A DNA stretch of 64,000 nt from Fundidesulfovibrio terrae (GTDB taxonomy: Bacteria > Desulfobacterota > Desulfovibrionia > Desulfovibrionales > Desulfovibrionaceae). The DNA is taken from the NCBI RefSeq assembly GCF_022808915.1, contig NZ_JAKZFS010000005.1:248001-312000 (forward strand), in the 5' to 3' direction. A program made the position numbers and the translations under genes. Shown piece after piece: positions 51,911 through 59,281 of this stretch. Below the pieces are notes generated by a model. The model was given only the letters and a program-made list of their open reading frames with translations, ran no database searches and was not told the origin of the DNA. The stretch's first letter is position 1; the number at the start of each line of letters is the position of its first letter.

Positions 51911-52462
51911 CTAGACCATGGCCTCCAGGTGGCGCGCCACCACCGCCCGGCTAACCGCCTCCGCGATGGCCTTCATCACCTTGTCCGCGCTCTGAGCCAC
52001 GGACTCCTCGTAGGCGAAGACCGCCACCTCGGGGCTTTCCGGCGGCTCGTAGGGGGAGCTTATCCCTGTGAAATCATCAAGTTTCCCGGCAAGGGCTTGG
52101 GCGTAGATCCCCTTGACGTCCTTGGCCACAAGGGTGTCCAGGGGAGCCGCGCAGTGCACCTCCACGAAGTCGCCCAGCCTGCGCCGCACGGCACGCCGCG
52201 CCACGGCGTAGGGCGCGATGGCCGCCACCAGGCAGACCCGCCCGGCCAGGTTGTGCATGAGCGCCAGGTCGCCCAGGCGGTGGGTGTGCTCGATGCGGTC
52301 CTCGCGGGAAAATCCCAGGCTCCATTCGGGACGGGCGCGCAGCTCGTTGCCGTCCAGGCGTACCACCGGCAGCCCGTAGGCGCACAGCCGCTCCTCCACG
52401 ACCAGCGAAACCGCTGTCTTGCCCGATCCGGAAAGCCCTGTGAACCAGACGGTGAAGCTCAT
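51911..52462 (-). CDS. cysC: Adenylyl-sulfate kinase family protein
   Basis: 183 residues of the APS kinase family, which phosphorylates APS to PAPS. The P-loop is GLSGSGKTAV, followed by RLDGNELRA (usually LDGD), REDRIEHTHRLGDLA and the C-terminal FTGISSPYEPPESPEV with the substrate-binding YExP. It is somewhat divergent, but the active motifs remain. A start 15 codons earlier is possible, though the chosen one gives the family N-terminus. No sulfate adenylyltransferase or sulfotransferase is adjacent. Convergent with rnpB. Confidence 0.88.
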   Translation of the reverse strand: MSFTVWFTGLSGSGKTAVSLVVEERLCAYGLPVVRLDGNELRARPEWSLGFSREDRIEHTHRLGDLALMHNLAGRVCLVAAIAPYAVARRAVRRRLGDFVEVHCAAPLDTLVAKDVKGIYAQALAGKLDDFTGISSPYEPPESPEVAVFAYEESVAQSADKVMKAIAEAVSRAVVARHLEAMV

Positions 52463-52684
52463 GCTCTCATCCCACGGGACAAAGGGTGCTCTGGCCGACG
52501 CCGGCAACGATCACAGCGCATCCGGAAGATGGTTCCGGATGGGAGACTCGTTCAAGCCTACCAGCCCGGAGAATCTTTCTCAACCGTCGCAACCGGTTTC
52601 CAGGCACTGGCCCGTGACATCCGGGCGTGATTGGGGCATGTACCCGGCGTCGACCTGCTAACCCTCAAACCGTTCTGGAACACC

Positions 52685-53899
52685 ATGATCGCCTGGACCA
52701 TCCTCCTGGCCGCCGGCAGCGGATCGCGCATGAAGGCCGCCGGACTTTCCACGAAAAAACAGTTCATGGACGCGGGCGGCGAACCCGTGTTCTGGAAATC
52801 GGCCAAGGCGTTTTCGCGCGTGGCCGGGTTATCGGGCATGGTCTTCGCCCTGCCGCCGGATGAGAAGGAGTCCATGGAGGCCGTCGTGGCCGAGCTGGAC
52901 GCCAAATCACCTCTAGGGCTTGAATGGGCCTGCGTGGCCGGTGGCGAGAGACGCCAGGACTCCCTGGAGAACGCCCTGGCCGCCCTGCCCCGCGACTGCA
53001 CCCACGTGCTGGTGCACGACGCGGCGCGCTGCTTCGTGACCCCCGAGGTGATCGTGCGCGTGGTCGAGGCGCTTCGAGGCGGGGCCCGGGCCGTGATACC
53101 GGCCGTGCCGGTCAAGGACACCATCAAGGAGGTCCGGGACGGAGTCGTGGCCGCGACGCCGGACCGCAGCCGCCTCATGGCCGTGCAGACCCCCCAGGGC
53201 GTATCCCTGGACGTGCTGCGCCGTGGCTTCGAGGCGGCCCGGGCGAACGGCCTCACCGTGACTGACGACGCCGGGCTGGCCGAAGCCCTGGGGCTTCCCG
53301 TCCATGTCGTCGAAGGTTCGGAGGATAACGTGAAGATCACCACCCCGGAGGACCTGCGCCTGCTCGACGGACAGGCTCCCCTGGTCGCCATCCCGCGCGT
53401 GGGCTTCGGCTACGACGTGCACCGCTACGCCGCCGCCGACACCCCGGACGACGCGCCCACGCGCCCCATGGTGCTCGGCTGCGCGCCCATCCCGGGCGCA
53501 CCCCGGGTCATCGCCCATTCCGACGGGGACGTGCTCCTGCACGCCCTGGCCGACGCCCTGCTCGGCTGTCTCTGCCAGGGCGACATCGGCCAGCACTTCC
53601 CCGACACCGACGCCAAATATTCCGGAGTGGCCAGCTCCATCCTGGTGAGCGAGGTGCTGGCCGGGTTTGCTCCGGCAGGGCTCACCCTGACCCATGTGGA
53701 CTTGACCGTAGTGGCCCAGGTCCCCAAGGTCGGCCCCCACCGCGAACACATCCGCCGCAACGTGGCCGGGCTTTTGGGCCTGCCCCTGGAGCGGGTCAAC
53801 GTGAAGGCCACCACCGAGGAAAAGCTCGGCTTCACCGGCGAGAAGCTGGGCATCAAGGCCTACGCCACGGCCACCGCAGTCGGGTTCGAGTCTCCTTGA
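52685..53899 (+). CDS. ispDF: Bifunctional IspD-IspF isoprenoid enzyme
   Basis: 404 residues that fuse two MEP-pathway enzymes. The N-terminal IspD (about 1-235) has the CTP loop LLAAGSGSRM, VHDAARCFVTP and QTPQG; the C-terminal IspF (about 240-400) has GFGYDVHRY with the zinc ligands, ALLGCLCQGDIGQHFPDTD and EEKLGFTGEK. The fusion catalyses the cytidylyl transfer to MEP and the later cyclisation, skipping the kinase step between. A TTG or ATG further upstream would add unrelated residues; the SD is weak. Followed by cysS after 71 bases. Confidence 0.97.
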   Translation: MIAWTILLAAGSGSRMKAAGLSTKKQFMDAGGEPVFWKSAKAFSRVAGLSGMVFALPPDEKESMEAVVAELDAKSPLGLEWACVAGGERRQDSLENALAALPRDCTHVLVHDAARCFVTPEVIVRVVEALRGGARAVIPAVPVKDTIKEVRDGVVAATPDRSRLMAVQTPQGVSLDVLRRGFEAARANGLTVTDDAGLAEALGLPVHVVEGSEDNVKITTPEDLRLLDGQAPLVAIPRVGFGYDVHRYAAADTPDDAPTRPMVLGCAPIPGAPRVIAHSDGDVLLHALADALLGCLCQGDIGQHFPDTDAKYSGVASSILVSEVLAGFAPAGLTLTHVDLTVVAQVPKVGPHREHIRRNVAGLLGLPLERVNVKATTEEKLGFTGEKLGIKAYATATAVGFESP

Positions 53900-53970
53900 C
53901 TTTTGCCCTCCGCTCTGCAACGGGATTTGCCCTCGACATGACTTCCCCAAGGTGAATTCAAGGACCAGCC

Positions 53971-55428
53971 ATGCAGCTCTTCAATACACTTTCGCGCTCC
54001 AAGGAAACCTTCACCCCTCTGACCGAAGGACGGGTGAACATGTACGTCTGCGGCATCACCGCCTACGACTACTGCCACATCGGCCACGCCCGCTCGGCGG
54101 TGGTCTTCGACGTGATGGTGCGCTACCTGCGCTCCAAGGGGCTCGAGGTCCGCTTCGCCCGCAACTTCACCGACGTGGACGACAAGATCATCAAGCGCGC
54201 CAATGAAGAGAACTCCACCTCCGAGGCAGTGTCCGAGAAATACATCGCCGCCTTCTACGAGGACATGGACCGCCTGAACATCCTGCGCGCCGACCTGGAG
54301 CCCAAGGCCACCCAGTACATCGGAGAGATGATCACGCTCGCCAAGCACCTCATCGATACCGGCCACGCCTACGCCACGCCGTCGGGCGACGTGTACTTCC
54401 GGGTGCGGTCATTCGCCCCCTACGGCAAGCTCTCCGGGCGCAACCTGGAGGAGCTCCAGGCGGGCGCGCGTGTGGCTCCCGGCGAGGAGAAGGAAGATCC
54501 CCTGGACTTCGCCCTGTGGAAGGGCGCCAAACCCGGCGAGCCCACCTGGGACAGCCCCTGGGGGCCCGGCCGCCCCGGCTGGCACCTGGAATGCTCGGCA
54601 ATGAGCGAAGACCTCCTGGGCCTGCCCCTGGACATCCACGGCGGCGGACAGGATCTGGTTTTCCCCCACCACGAGAACGAGATCGCCCAGACCGAGGCCG
54701 CCTCGGGCAAGGAGTTCTCGCGCTTCTGGGTGCACAACGGCTTCGTGCAGATCAACTCCGAGAAGATGTCCAAGTCGCTGGGGAACTTCGTCACCATCCG
54801 CGACATCTTCGGCTATTGCCTGCCCGAGGTGCTGCGCTATTTCCTGATCACCTCCCACTACCGCTCCCCCCTGGACTACTCCACCGAGGCACTGGACGAG
54901 GCCGAGAAGGGCATCCGGCGGGTCTACGCCGCCCTGGCCCAGACGGAGGATGTGCTGGCCGGGACCAAGTGGTCCCCCGCCGCTGCCCCCAAGGAACTAA
55001 CCGGCGAGCTGACCGATCTGGAAAGCGGGTTCTTCCAGGCCATGGAAGACGACCTGAACACTGCCGCCGCCCTGGGGCATCTCTTCGGCATGGTGCGTTT
55101 GGCCGGACGGGTGATGGAGGACAAGGGGCTGCGCAAGAGCATCGGCGGCAAGGAGATCCTGGAGCGCATCCAGGCAAATTTCGCGGAATACGCCTCCATC
55201 CTGGGCGTGTTCGACACGGCCCCCGCCGAATTCCTGACGACGCTGCGCGACAAGAAGGCCGCCCGCAAGGGCATCGACGCATCCAAGGTGGAGGGGCTGC
55301 TCGTCGCCCGCCAGGAAGCCCGCAAGAACAAGGATTTCGCCGAGTCCGACCGCATCCGCGACGAACTGGCCTCCATGGGCGTGGAGGTGAAGGACACCCC
55401 GGCCGGGGCGGTGTGGGACGTGGCCTAG
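53971..55428 (+). CDS. cysS: Cysteine--tRNA ligase
   Basis: 485-residue class I synthetase. The HIGH motif is in CHIGHAR, the zinc-binding Cys in MYVCGITAYD, the HxxE region in HHENEIAQTEA, and KMSKS in SEKMSKSLGN. The length is normal. Immediately after ispDF on the same strand, an order common in Desulfovibrio; a strong terminator follows. Confidence 0.98.
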   Translation: MQLFNTLSRSKETFTPLTEGRVNMYVCGITAYDYCHIGHARSAVVFDVMVRYLRSKGLEVRFARNFTDVDDKIIKRANEENSTSEAVSEKYIAAFYEDMDRLNILRADLEPKATQYIGEMITLAKHLIDTGHAYATPSGDVYFRVRSFAPYGKLSGRNLEELQAGARVAPGEEKEDPLDFALWKGAKPGEPTWDSPWGPGRPGWHLECSAMSEDLLGLPLDIHGGGQDLVFPHHENEIAQTEAASGKEFSRFWVHNGFVQINSEKMSKSLGNFVTIRDIFGYCLPEVLRYFLITSHYRSPLDYSTEALDEAEKGIRRVYAALAQTEDVLAGTKWSPAAAPKELTGELTDLESGFFQAMEDDLNTAAALGHLFGMVRLAGRVMEDKGLRKSIGGKEILERIQANFAEYASILGVFDTAPAEFLTTLRDKKAARKGIDASKVEGLLVARQEARKNKDFAESDRIRDELASMGVEVKDTPAGAVWDVA

Positions 55429-55452
55429 ACAGGCCGCCCGCTTCGAAGAATC

Positions 55453-55489
55453 AAGCATCCCGCCGCGGTCCGCGGCGGGATGCTTTTTT
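55453..55489. terminator. Bidirectional intrinsic terminator between cysS and radA
   Basis: AAGCATCCCGCCGCGG pairs with CGCGGCGGGATGCTT around a two- to three-base loop, with T after it on the plus strand and TTGATTCTTCG-like tail on the minus strand. It separates the convergent cysS and radA transcripts. Confidence 0.9.
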
Positions 55490-55490
55490 A

Positions 55491-56828
55491 TTATCCCGCC
55501 CCGAAGAGCGCCCGCTGAAAATCTTTGAGCGTAGCGGTGCCTTTGCCCTCAACGGGCGGGTGGAAGATGGGCTTGTAGCCGAGCCTCTTGGCCTGCTTGA
55601 GCCGGGCGTCGTGGCCCGACACCGGGCGGATGCGCCCGCTTAGGTCAACCTCTCCCCAGAACACCGAACGCGGCGGCAGGGGCCGGTCGTAGTAGGACGA
55701 CAGAACCGCCGCAACAAGTCCCAGATCCAGTCCAGGATCGGTGAGCTTCAGTCCCCCGCCGGTCTTGGCGTAGATGTCGGACTGGCCCATCTGCACCCCC
55801 AGGCGTTTTTCCAACACCGCCAGCAGCAGGTTCAGCCGGTTGAGGTCAAGCCCCAGGGCCGTGCGCCTGGGCATGGCCAGGTACGACTTGCTCACCAGCG
55901 ACTGCACCTCCACCGCGAAGGGCCGCTTGCCCTCCAGAGCCAGCACCACGGCCGAGCCGCTGGCCGTCTCGTCTCGCTCTCCCAGGAAATACGTGGACGG
56001 ATCGGGCACGGGCGCCAAGCCGTCGCCCAGCATCTCCAGCACCATGAGTTCGTCCGTCGGGCCGAAGCGGTTCTTGAACACCCGCAGGATGCGGTAGAAG
56101 TGCTGCCGGTCTCCCTCAAGATAGAGCACGGTGTCCACCATGTGCTCCAGGATTTTGGGTCCGGCGATGAGGCCTTCCTTGGTGACGTGGCCCACCAGAA
56201 TGAGCGTGGAGGAGCTCTTCTTCACGGCCTCCACAAGCTCCGCGGCCACGGCGCGCACCTGGGCAGGGCTGCCGGGCACGCCGTCGGCCAGCGACGAGGC
56301 CATGGTTTGCACGGAATCGACCACCACCACGGCGGGAGCGTCGCGCCGTCCCAGGATGTCCACGGCTTCGGCGGCGCTGGTGGTGCTGGAGGCCAGCAGG
56401 GCATCATGGGCAAGGCCCAGCCTGCGGGCGCGCGTGGCCAGCTGTCCCAGGGATTCCTCGCCCGAGACGTAGACGGCGGTGCGCCCCGTGGCGGCCACCT
56501 GCCCGGCCAGCTGCAATAAAAGAGTGGATTTACCGATGCCCGGTTCTCCGCCCAGCAGGATGGCGGCCCCCGGCTGGAGCCCCTGGCCCAGGACCCGGTC
56601 CAGCTCGGGCAGGCCGCTGGGCGCGGCGGGCGCATGTTCCTGGCTGAAACCGGCCAGGGGGACGGGACCGGACGAAGGGCCCAAGGGGGCGCCCGGGCGG
56701 AGCTGCTGTTTTGGGGCGGCCTGTTCGGCCAGGGTGTTCCACGCGCCGCAGGACTCGCACTGCCCGCGCCAGCGCGGGCTCACGCCGCCGCACGCCGTGC
56801 AGGCGTAGATGAGTCGCGCCTTGGCCAC
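55491..56828 (-). CDS. radA: DNA repair protein RadA (branch-migration ATPase)
   Basis: 445 residues. An N-terminal zinc finger (YACTACGGVSPRWRGQCESC) is followed by a RecA-like ATPase with Walker A GGEPGIGKSTLLLQ and Walker B VVVVDSVQTM, the RadA-specific KNRFG motif (FKNRFGPTDE), and a Lon-protease-like C-terminal domain (no active Ser-Lys dyad needed here). RadA helps process recombination intermediates. It is the last gene of the metH-tlpA-GNAT-hpt-DUF3426 run, with three bases between it and the preceding gene. Confidence 0.97.
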   Translation of the reverse strand: MAKARLIYACTACGGVSPRWRGQCESCGAWNTLAEQAAPKQQLRPGAPLGPSSGPVPLAGFSQEHAPAAPSGLPELDRVLGQGLQPGAAILLGGEPGIGKSTLLLQLAGQVAATGRTAVYVSGEESLGQLATRARRLGLAHDALLASSTTSAAEAVDILGRRDAPAVVVVDSVQTMASSLADGVPGSPAQVRAVAAELVEAVKKSSSTLILVGHVTKEGLIAGPKILEHMVDTVLYLEGDRQHFYRILRVFKNRFGPTDELMVLEMLGDGLAPVPDPSTYFLGERDETASGSAVVLALEGKRPFAVEVQSLVSKSYLAMPRRTALGLDLNRLNLLLAVLEKRLGVQMGQSDIYAKTGGGLKLTDPGLDLGLVAAVLSSYYDRPLPPRSVFWGEVDLSGRIRPVSGHDARLKQAKRLGYKPIFHPPVEGKGTATLKDFQRALFGAG

Positions 56829-56831
56829 GGG

Positions 56832-57728
56832 CTACTTCTTCTGGGCTGGCGCTTCGGGGGCTACTTCGAAGTAATCCTTCAGCTTGAGGGAGAAATTGCG
56901 CACGGTATCCGGAATGTCCACGAAGGCCACCATGAAGGGCACTTCGTCCCCCGGCTTGACCTGGCTGTTGTTCAGGAGAATCTCCTGGCGCGAATTGAGG
57001 CGGCTTTCCAGGTCTTCCTTGCTGAGCGTCTTGAGCTCAAAGTTGGAAGCCTTGGGTCCGGCGGTGATGACCTTGGAAACCACGGGAGCTTCCTTGGCGT
57101 CCAGCAGCGTGGCCTCGATGGAGATCTGGCCGAGAACCACGGGGGAGCGGTTCACGAGCTTGCCCTCGATCACGAACAGCTTGCCGACCTTGTCGTTTTC
57201 CACGAAATAGTTGGTGTAGGATTCGAAAGGCAGTTGGGCGGAATAATCCGTGGCAGGGGCGGGAGGCGTCGGAGCGTTCTCCATGGCCGAGGTGGCCGGC
57301 TTCTTTGCGAAAGGCCACAGCTCGAAGAAATAGGCGGCGGTGCCCCCTATTCCGAGCAGTATCACTAGGCCAAGGACCGCGCCCAGAATCATGGTCTTGT
57401 GGGAACGGCCGGCTTTGGGCTGCTCCGGCTGGCCGAAGTCGATGGAGGTGAACTCGCTTACGGAAACGGCGCCATGATCGAAAGGATCTTTCTTGCGTTC
57501 GCTCTCCAAATGTCCGGCGAAATCGCCGGGGGCCTGTTCCTCATCCCCTTCCACGGGCCACGCGGGGGCGGCCCCGGTGTCGCCGAAACCGGGAAAGTCC
57601 TCGGATTCCGGAGCGTCCACATGGAAGACGTGCTTGCACAGGCTGCAACGAACGGTAGCCCCTTCGGGACCGATCTTGTCGTCGGGAAGATTGTATTTGG
57701 TCTGGCAACTGGGGCATTCGACTTTCAT
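56832..57728 (-). CDS. MJ0042 zinc-ribbon and DUF3426 membrane protein
   Basis: 298 residues. The N-terminus is an MJ0042-type zinc ribbon with two CxxC pairs (VECPSCQTKYNLPDD and VRCSLCKHVFHVD). After an acidic, low-complexity linker one membrane segment lies at about 116-140 (MILGAVLGLVILLGIGGTA), followed by an extracytoplasmic DUF3426 domain (about 175-285). Function unknown; the family is widespread in Desulfobacterota and Proteobacteria. It is three bases from radA and four bases from hpt, so tightly co-transcribed. Confidence 0.88.
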   Translation of the reverse strand: MKVECPSCQTKYNLPDDKIGPEGATVRCSLCKHVFHVDAPESEDFPGFGDTGAAPAWPVEGDEEQAPGDFAGHLESERKKDPFDHGAVSVSEFTSIDFGQPEQPKAGRSHKTMILGAVLGLVILLGIGGTAAYFFELWPFAKKPATSAMENAPTPPAPATDYSAQLPFESYTNYFVENDKVGKLFVIEGKLVNRSPVVLGQISIEATLLDAKEAPVVSKVITAGPKASNFELKTLSKEDLESRLNSRQEILLNNSQVKPGDEVPFMVAFVDIPDTVRNFSLKLKDYFEVAPEAPAQKK

Positions 57729-57732
57729 GGCG

Positions 57733-58263
57733 TCAATGACCTTCCTGTTGGCTCAGTTCGTAGACTCCGGGCAGACAGCGATAATCCTCTGCAAAGTCCA
57801 GGCCGTACCCTACCAGGAATCCCTTTGCCAGTCTGAATCCATGAAAGTCAACTGTTACCTCGGCAGTGCGCCGTTCGGCCTTGTCGATGAGCGCGCACAA
57901 CTTCACCGATGCGGCCCCGCGCACCTTCAGGAGCTTGAGCAGCATGGCCATGGAATTGCCGGTGTCCACGATGTCCTCTACCACCAGGACGTGCTTTCCC
58001 TGGCAGGAGGTTTCGAGGTCCTGCAGGAAATGCAGGTCTCCGGGGCGGTCGGAAGCCCCGTAGCTGGAGAGGCGCACGAAATCCACGTGGGCGGGCACAG
58101 TGATATGGCGCACGACGTCCGCCAGGAACATGAACGCGCCCTTGAGCACGCCCACCACCAGCAGATCCTTTCCTTCGTATTCGCGGGAAATGGCGGCCCC
58201 TATCTCGGCCACCTTTTCGGCAATGCATTCCTTGGTGATGACGGGTAAAAGCTTGCCGGGCAC
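57733..58263 (-). CDS. hpt: Hypoxanthine phosphoribosyltransferase
   Basis: 176-residue purine salvage enzyme that makes IMP (or GMP) from hypoxanthine (or guanine) and PRPP. The PRPP-binding motif is VLVVEDIVDTGNSM, preceded by the loop VGVLKGAFMF. The start is GTG and lies one base after the upstream GNAT stop, so the two are coupled. The length is normal. Confidence 0.96.
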   Translation of the reverse strand: MPGKLLPVITKECIAEKVAEIGAAISREYEGKDLLVVGVLKGAFMFLADVVRHITVPAHVDFVRLSSYGASDRPGDLHFLQDLETSCQGKHVLVVEDIVDTGNSMAMLLKLLKVRGAASVKLCALIDKAERRTAEVTVDFHGFRLAKGFLVGYGLDFAEDYRCLPGVYELSQQEGH

Positions 58264-58264
58264 G

Positions 58265-58732
58265 CTACATCTCCATGACCATGGCTATTTCGTCGCATTC
58301 GGGGAACTTGGGACAGTGGATGCAGTCCGCCCAGACCTTCTGGGGAAGCTTTTCCTTGGTGACTTCCTCGAAGCCCATCTTGGCGAAGAAATCGCGCTGG
58401 TAGGTCAGGGTGAACACCTTGTAGACCCCCAGGGTCACGGCCTCGGAGAGGCACGCCTCCACCAGCTTGCGGCCCCAGCCCTGCTTCTGCAGGTCCGGGT
58501 GCACCACAAGCGACCGGATCTCGGCCAGCTGGTCCCAGCAGATGGACAGGGCGCAGCACCCCTTGATGGTCTTGTTGTCGTCGGAGGACAGCACGTAGAA
58601 GTCGCGCAGGTGCGAATAGAGCTGGTTGAAGGACCTGGGCAGCAGCAGCTCGCCCTTGGCGCACTCCATGAGCAGCATGTGGATGGTCTTTACATCCTCG
58701 ATGCGGGCCTTGCGCAGGAAGAAGCCGGACAT
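58265..58732 (-). CDS. GNAT N-acetyltransferase, N-acetylglutamate-synthase-like
   Basis: 155 residues of the GNAT fold resembling the short, stand-alone N-acetylglutamate synthase-like proteins. Coenzyme A binding is in EIRSLVVHPDLQKQGWGRKLVEA (the RxxGxG/A motif). A cysteine motif near the end, CIHCPKFPEC, is typical of this subgroup. The acceptor amino acid is not proven. Its ATG follows the TlpA-like stop by three bases. Confidence 0.87.
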   Translation of the reverse strand: MSGFFLRKARIEDVKTIHMLLMECAKGELLLPRSFNQLYSHLRDFYVLSSDDNKTIKGCCALSICWDQLAEIRSLVVHPDLQKQGWGRKLVEACLSEAVTLGVYKVFTLTYQRDFFAKMGFEEVTKEKLPQKVWADCIHCPKFPECDEIAMVMEM

Positions 58733-58735
58733 TCC

Positions 58736-59227
58736 CTAGGCCCCCAGAAGCTTATGAATGAGTTTTTCCAGGTCGGGACCGGGCATGTAGCCCTCCTGGG
58801 AGTGCACCATCTCACCCTTGGGCGAATAGACCACCGTGCGGGGGATGGCCCGGATGGAGAACGCCTGGGACACGTCGGCCTTGGCCAGGTAAACGGGATA
58901 GTTGAAACCGGCCTTGGCCGCGTACATGGCGAACATGGACGGATCCTGGTCCACGCTCACGCCGATGACGAGGAGCTTGTCCTCGGGGATGCGCTTGCGC
59001 AGGTCGATGATCTCGGGGATCTCCTGGCGGCAGGGGCCGCACCAGGAGGCCCAGAAGTTGATCACCACCACCTTGCCGCGAGCCTGGCTCACGGTCTTGA
59101 TGATGTCCTGGCTGGAAGCCGCGGGCTCGCCCTTGGCCTGGGCCAGGACGGCGGTGGCGGCGAGGCCGGTCAGGACCAGGGCCAGAAGTATCGTACGGAG
59201 AATATTCATGCGTCGGAACACCTTCAT
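58736..59227 (-). CDS. TlpA-like exported thiol-disulfide oxidoreductase
   Basis: 163 residues. A signal peptide (ILLALVLTGLAATAVLAQ) leads to a periplasmic thioredoxin-fold domain with the redox motif WASWCGPCRQ and the cis-Pro region IRAIPRTVVY. TlpA/ResA-type proteins reduce cytochrome c or other periplasmic thiols. A second in-frame ATG at codon 7 (MNILRT) with AAGGTG upstream is an equally good start. It lies 54 bases after metH. Confidence 0.92.
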   Translation of the reverse strand: MKVFRRMNILRTILLALVLTGLAATAVLAQAKGEPAASSQDIIKTVSQARGKVVVINFWASWCGPCRQEIPEIIDLRKRIPEDKLLVIGVSVDQDPSMFAMYAAKAGFNYPVYLAKADVSQAFSIRAIPRTVVYSPKGEMVHSQEGYMPGPDLEKLIHKLLGA

Positions 59228-59281
59228 GATTGTGGACGCCTCTATTCGAGGGCGTCCCTTCGGTCTATAGCGCGTGAACGC

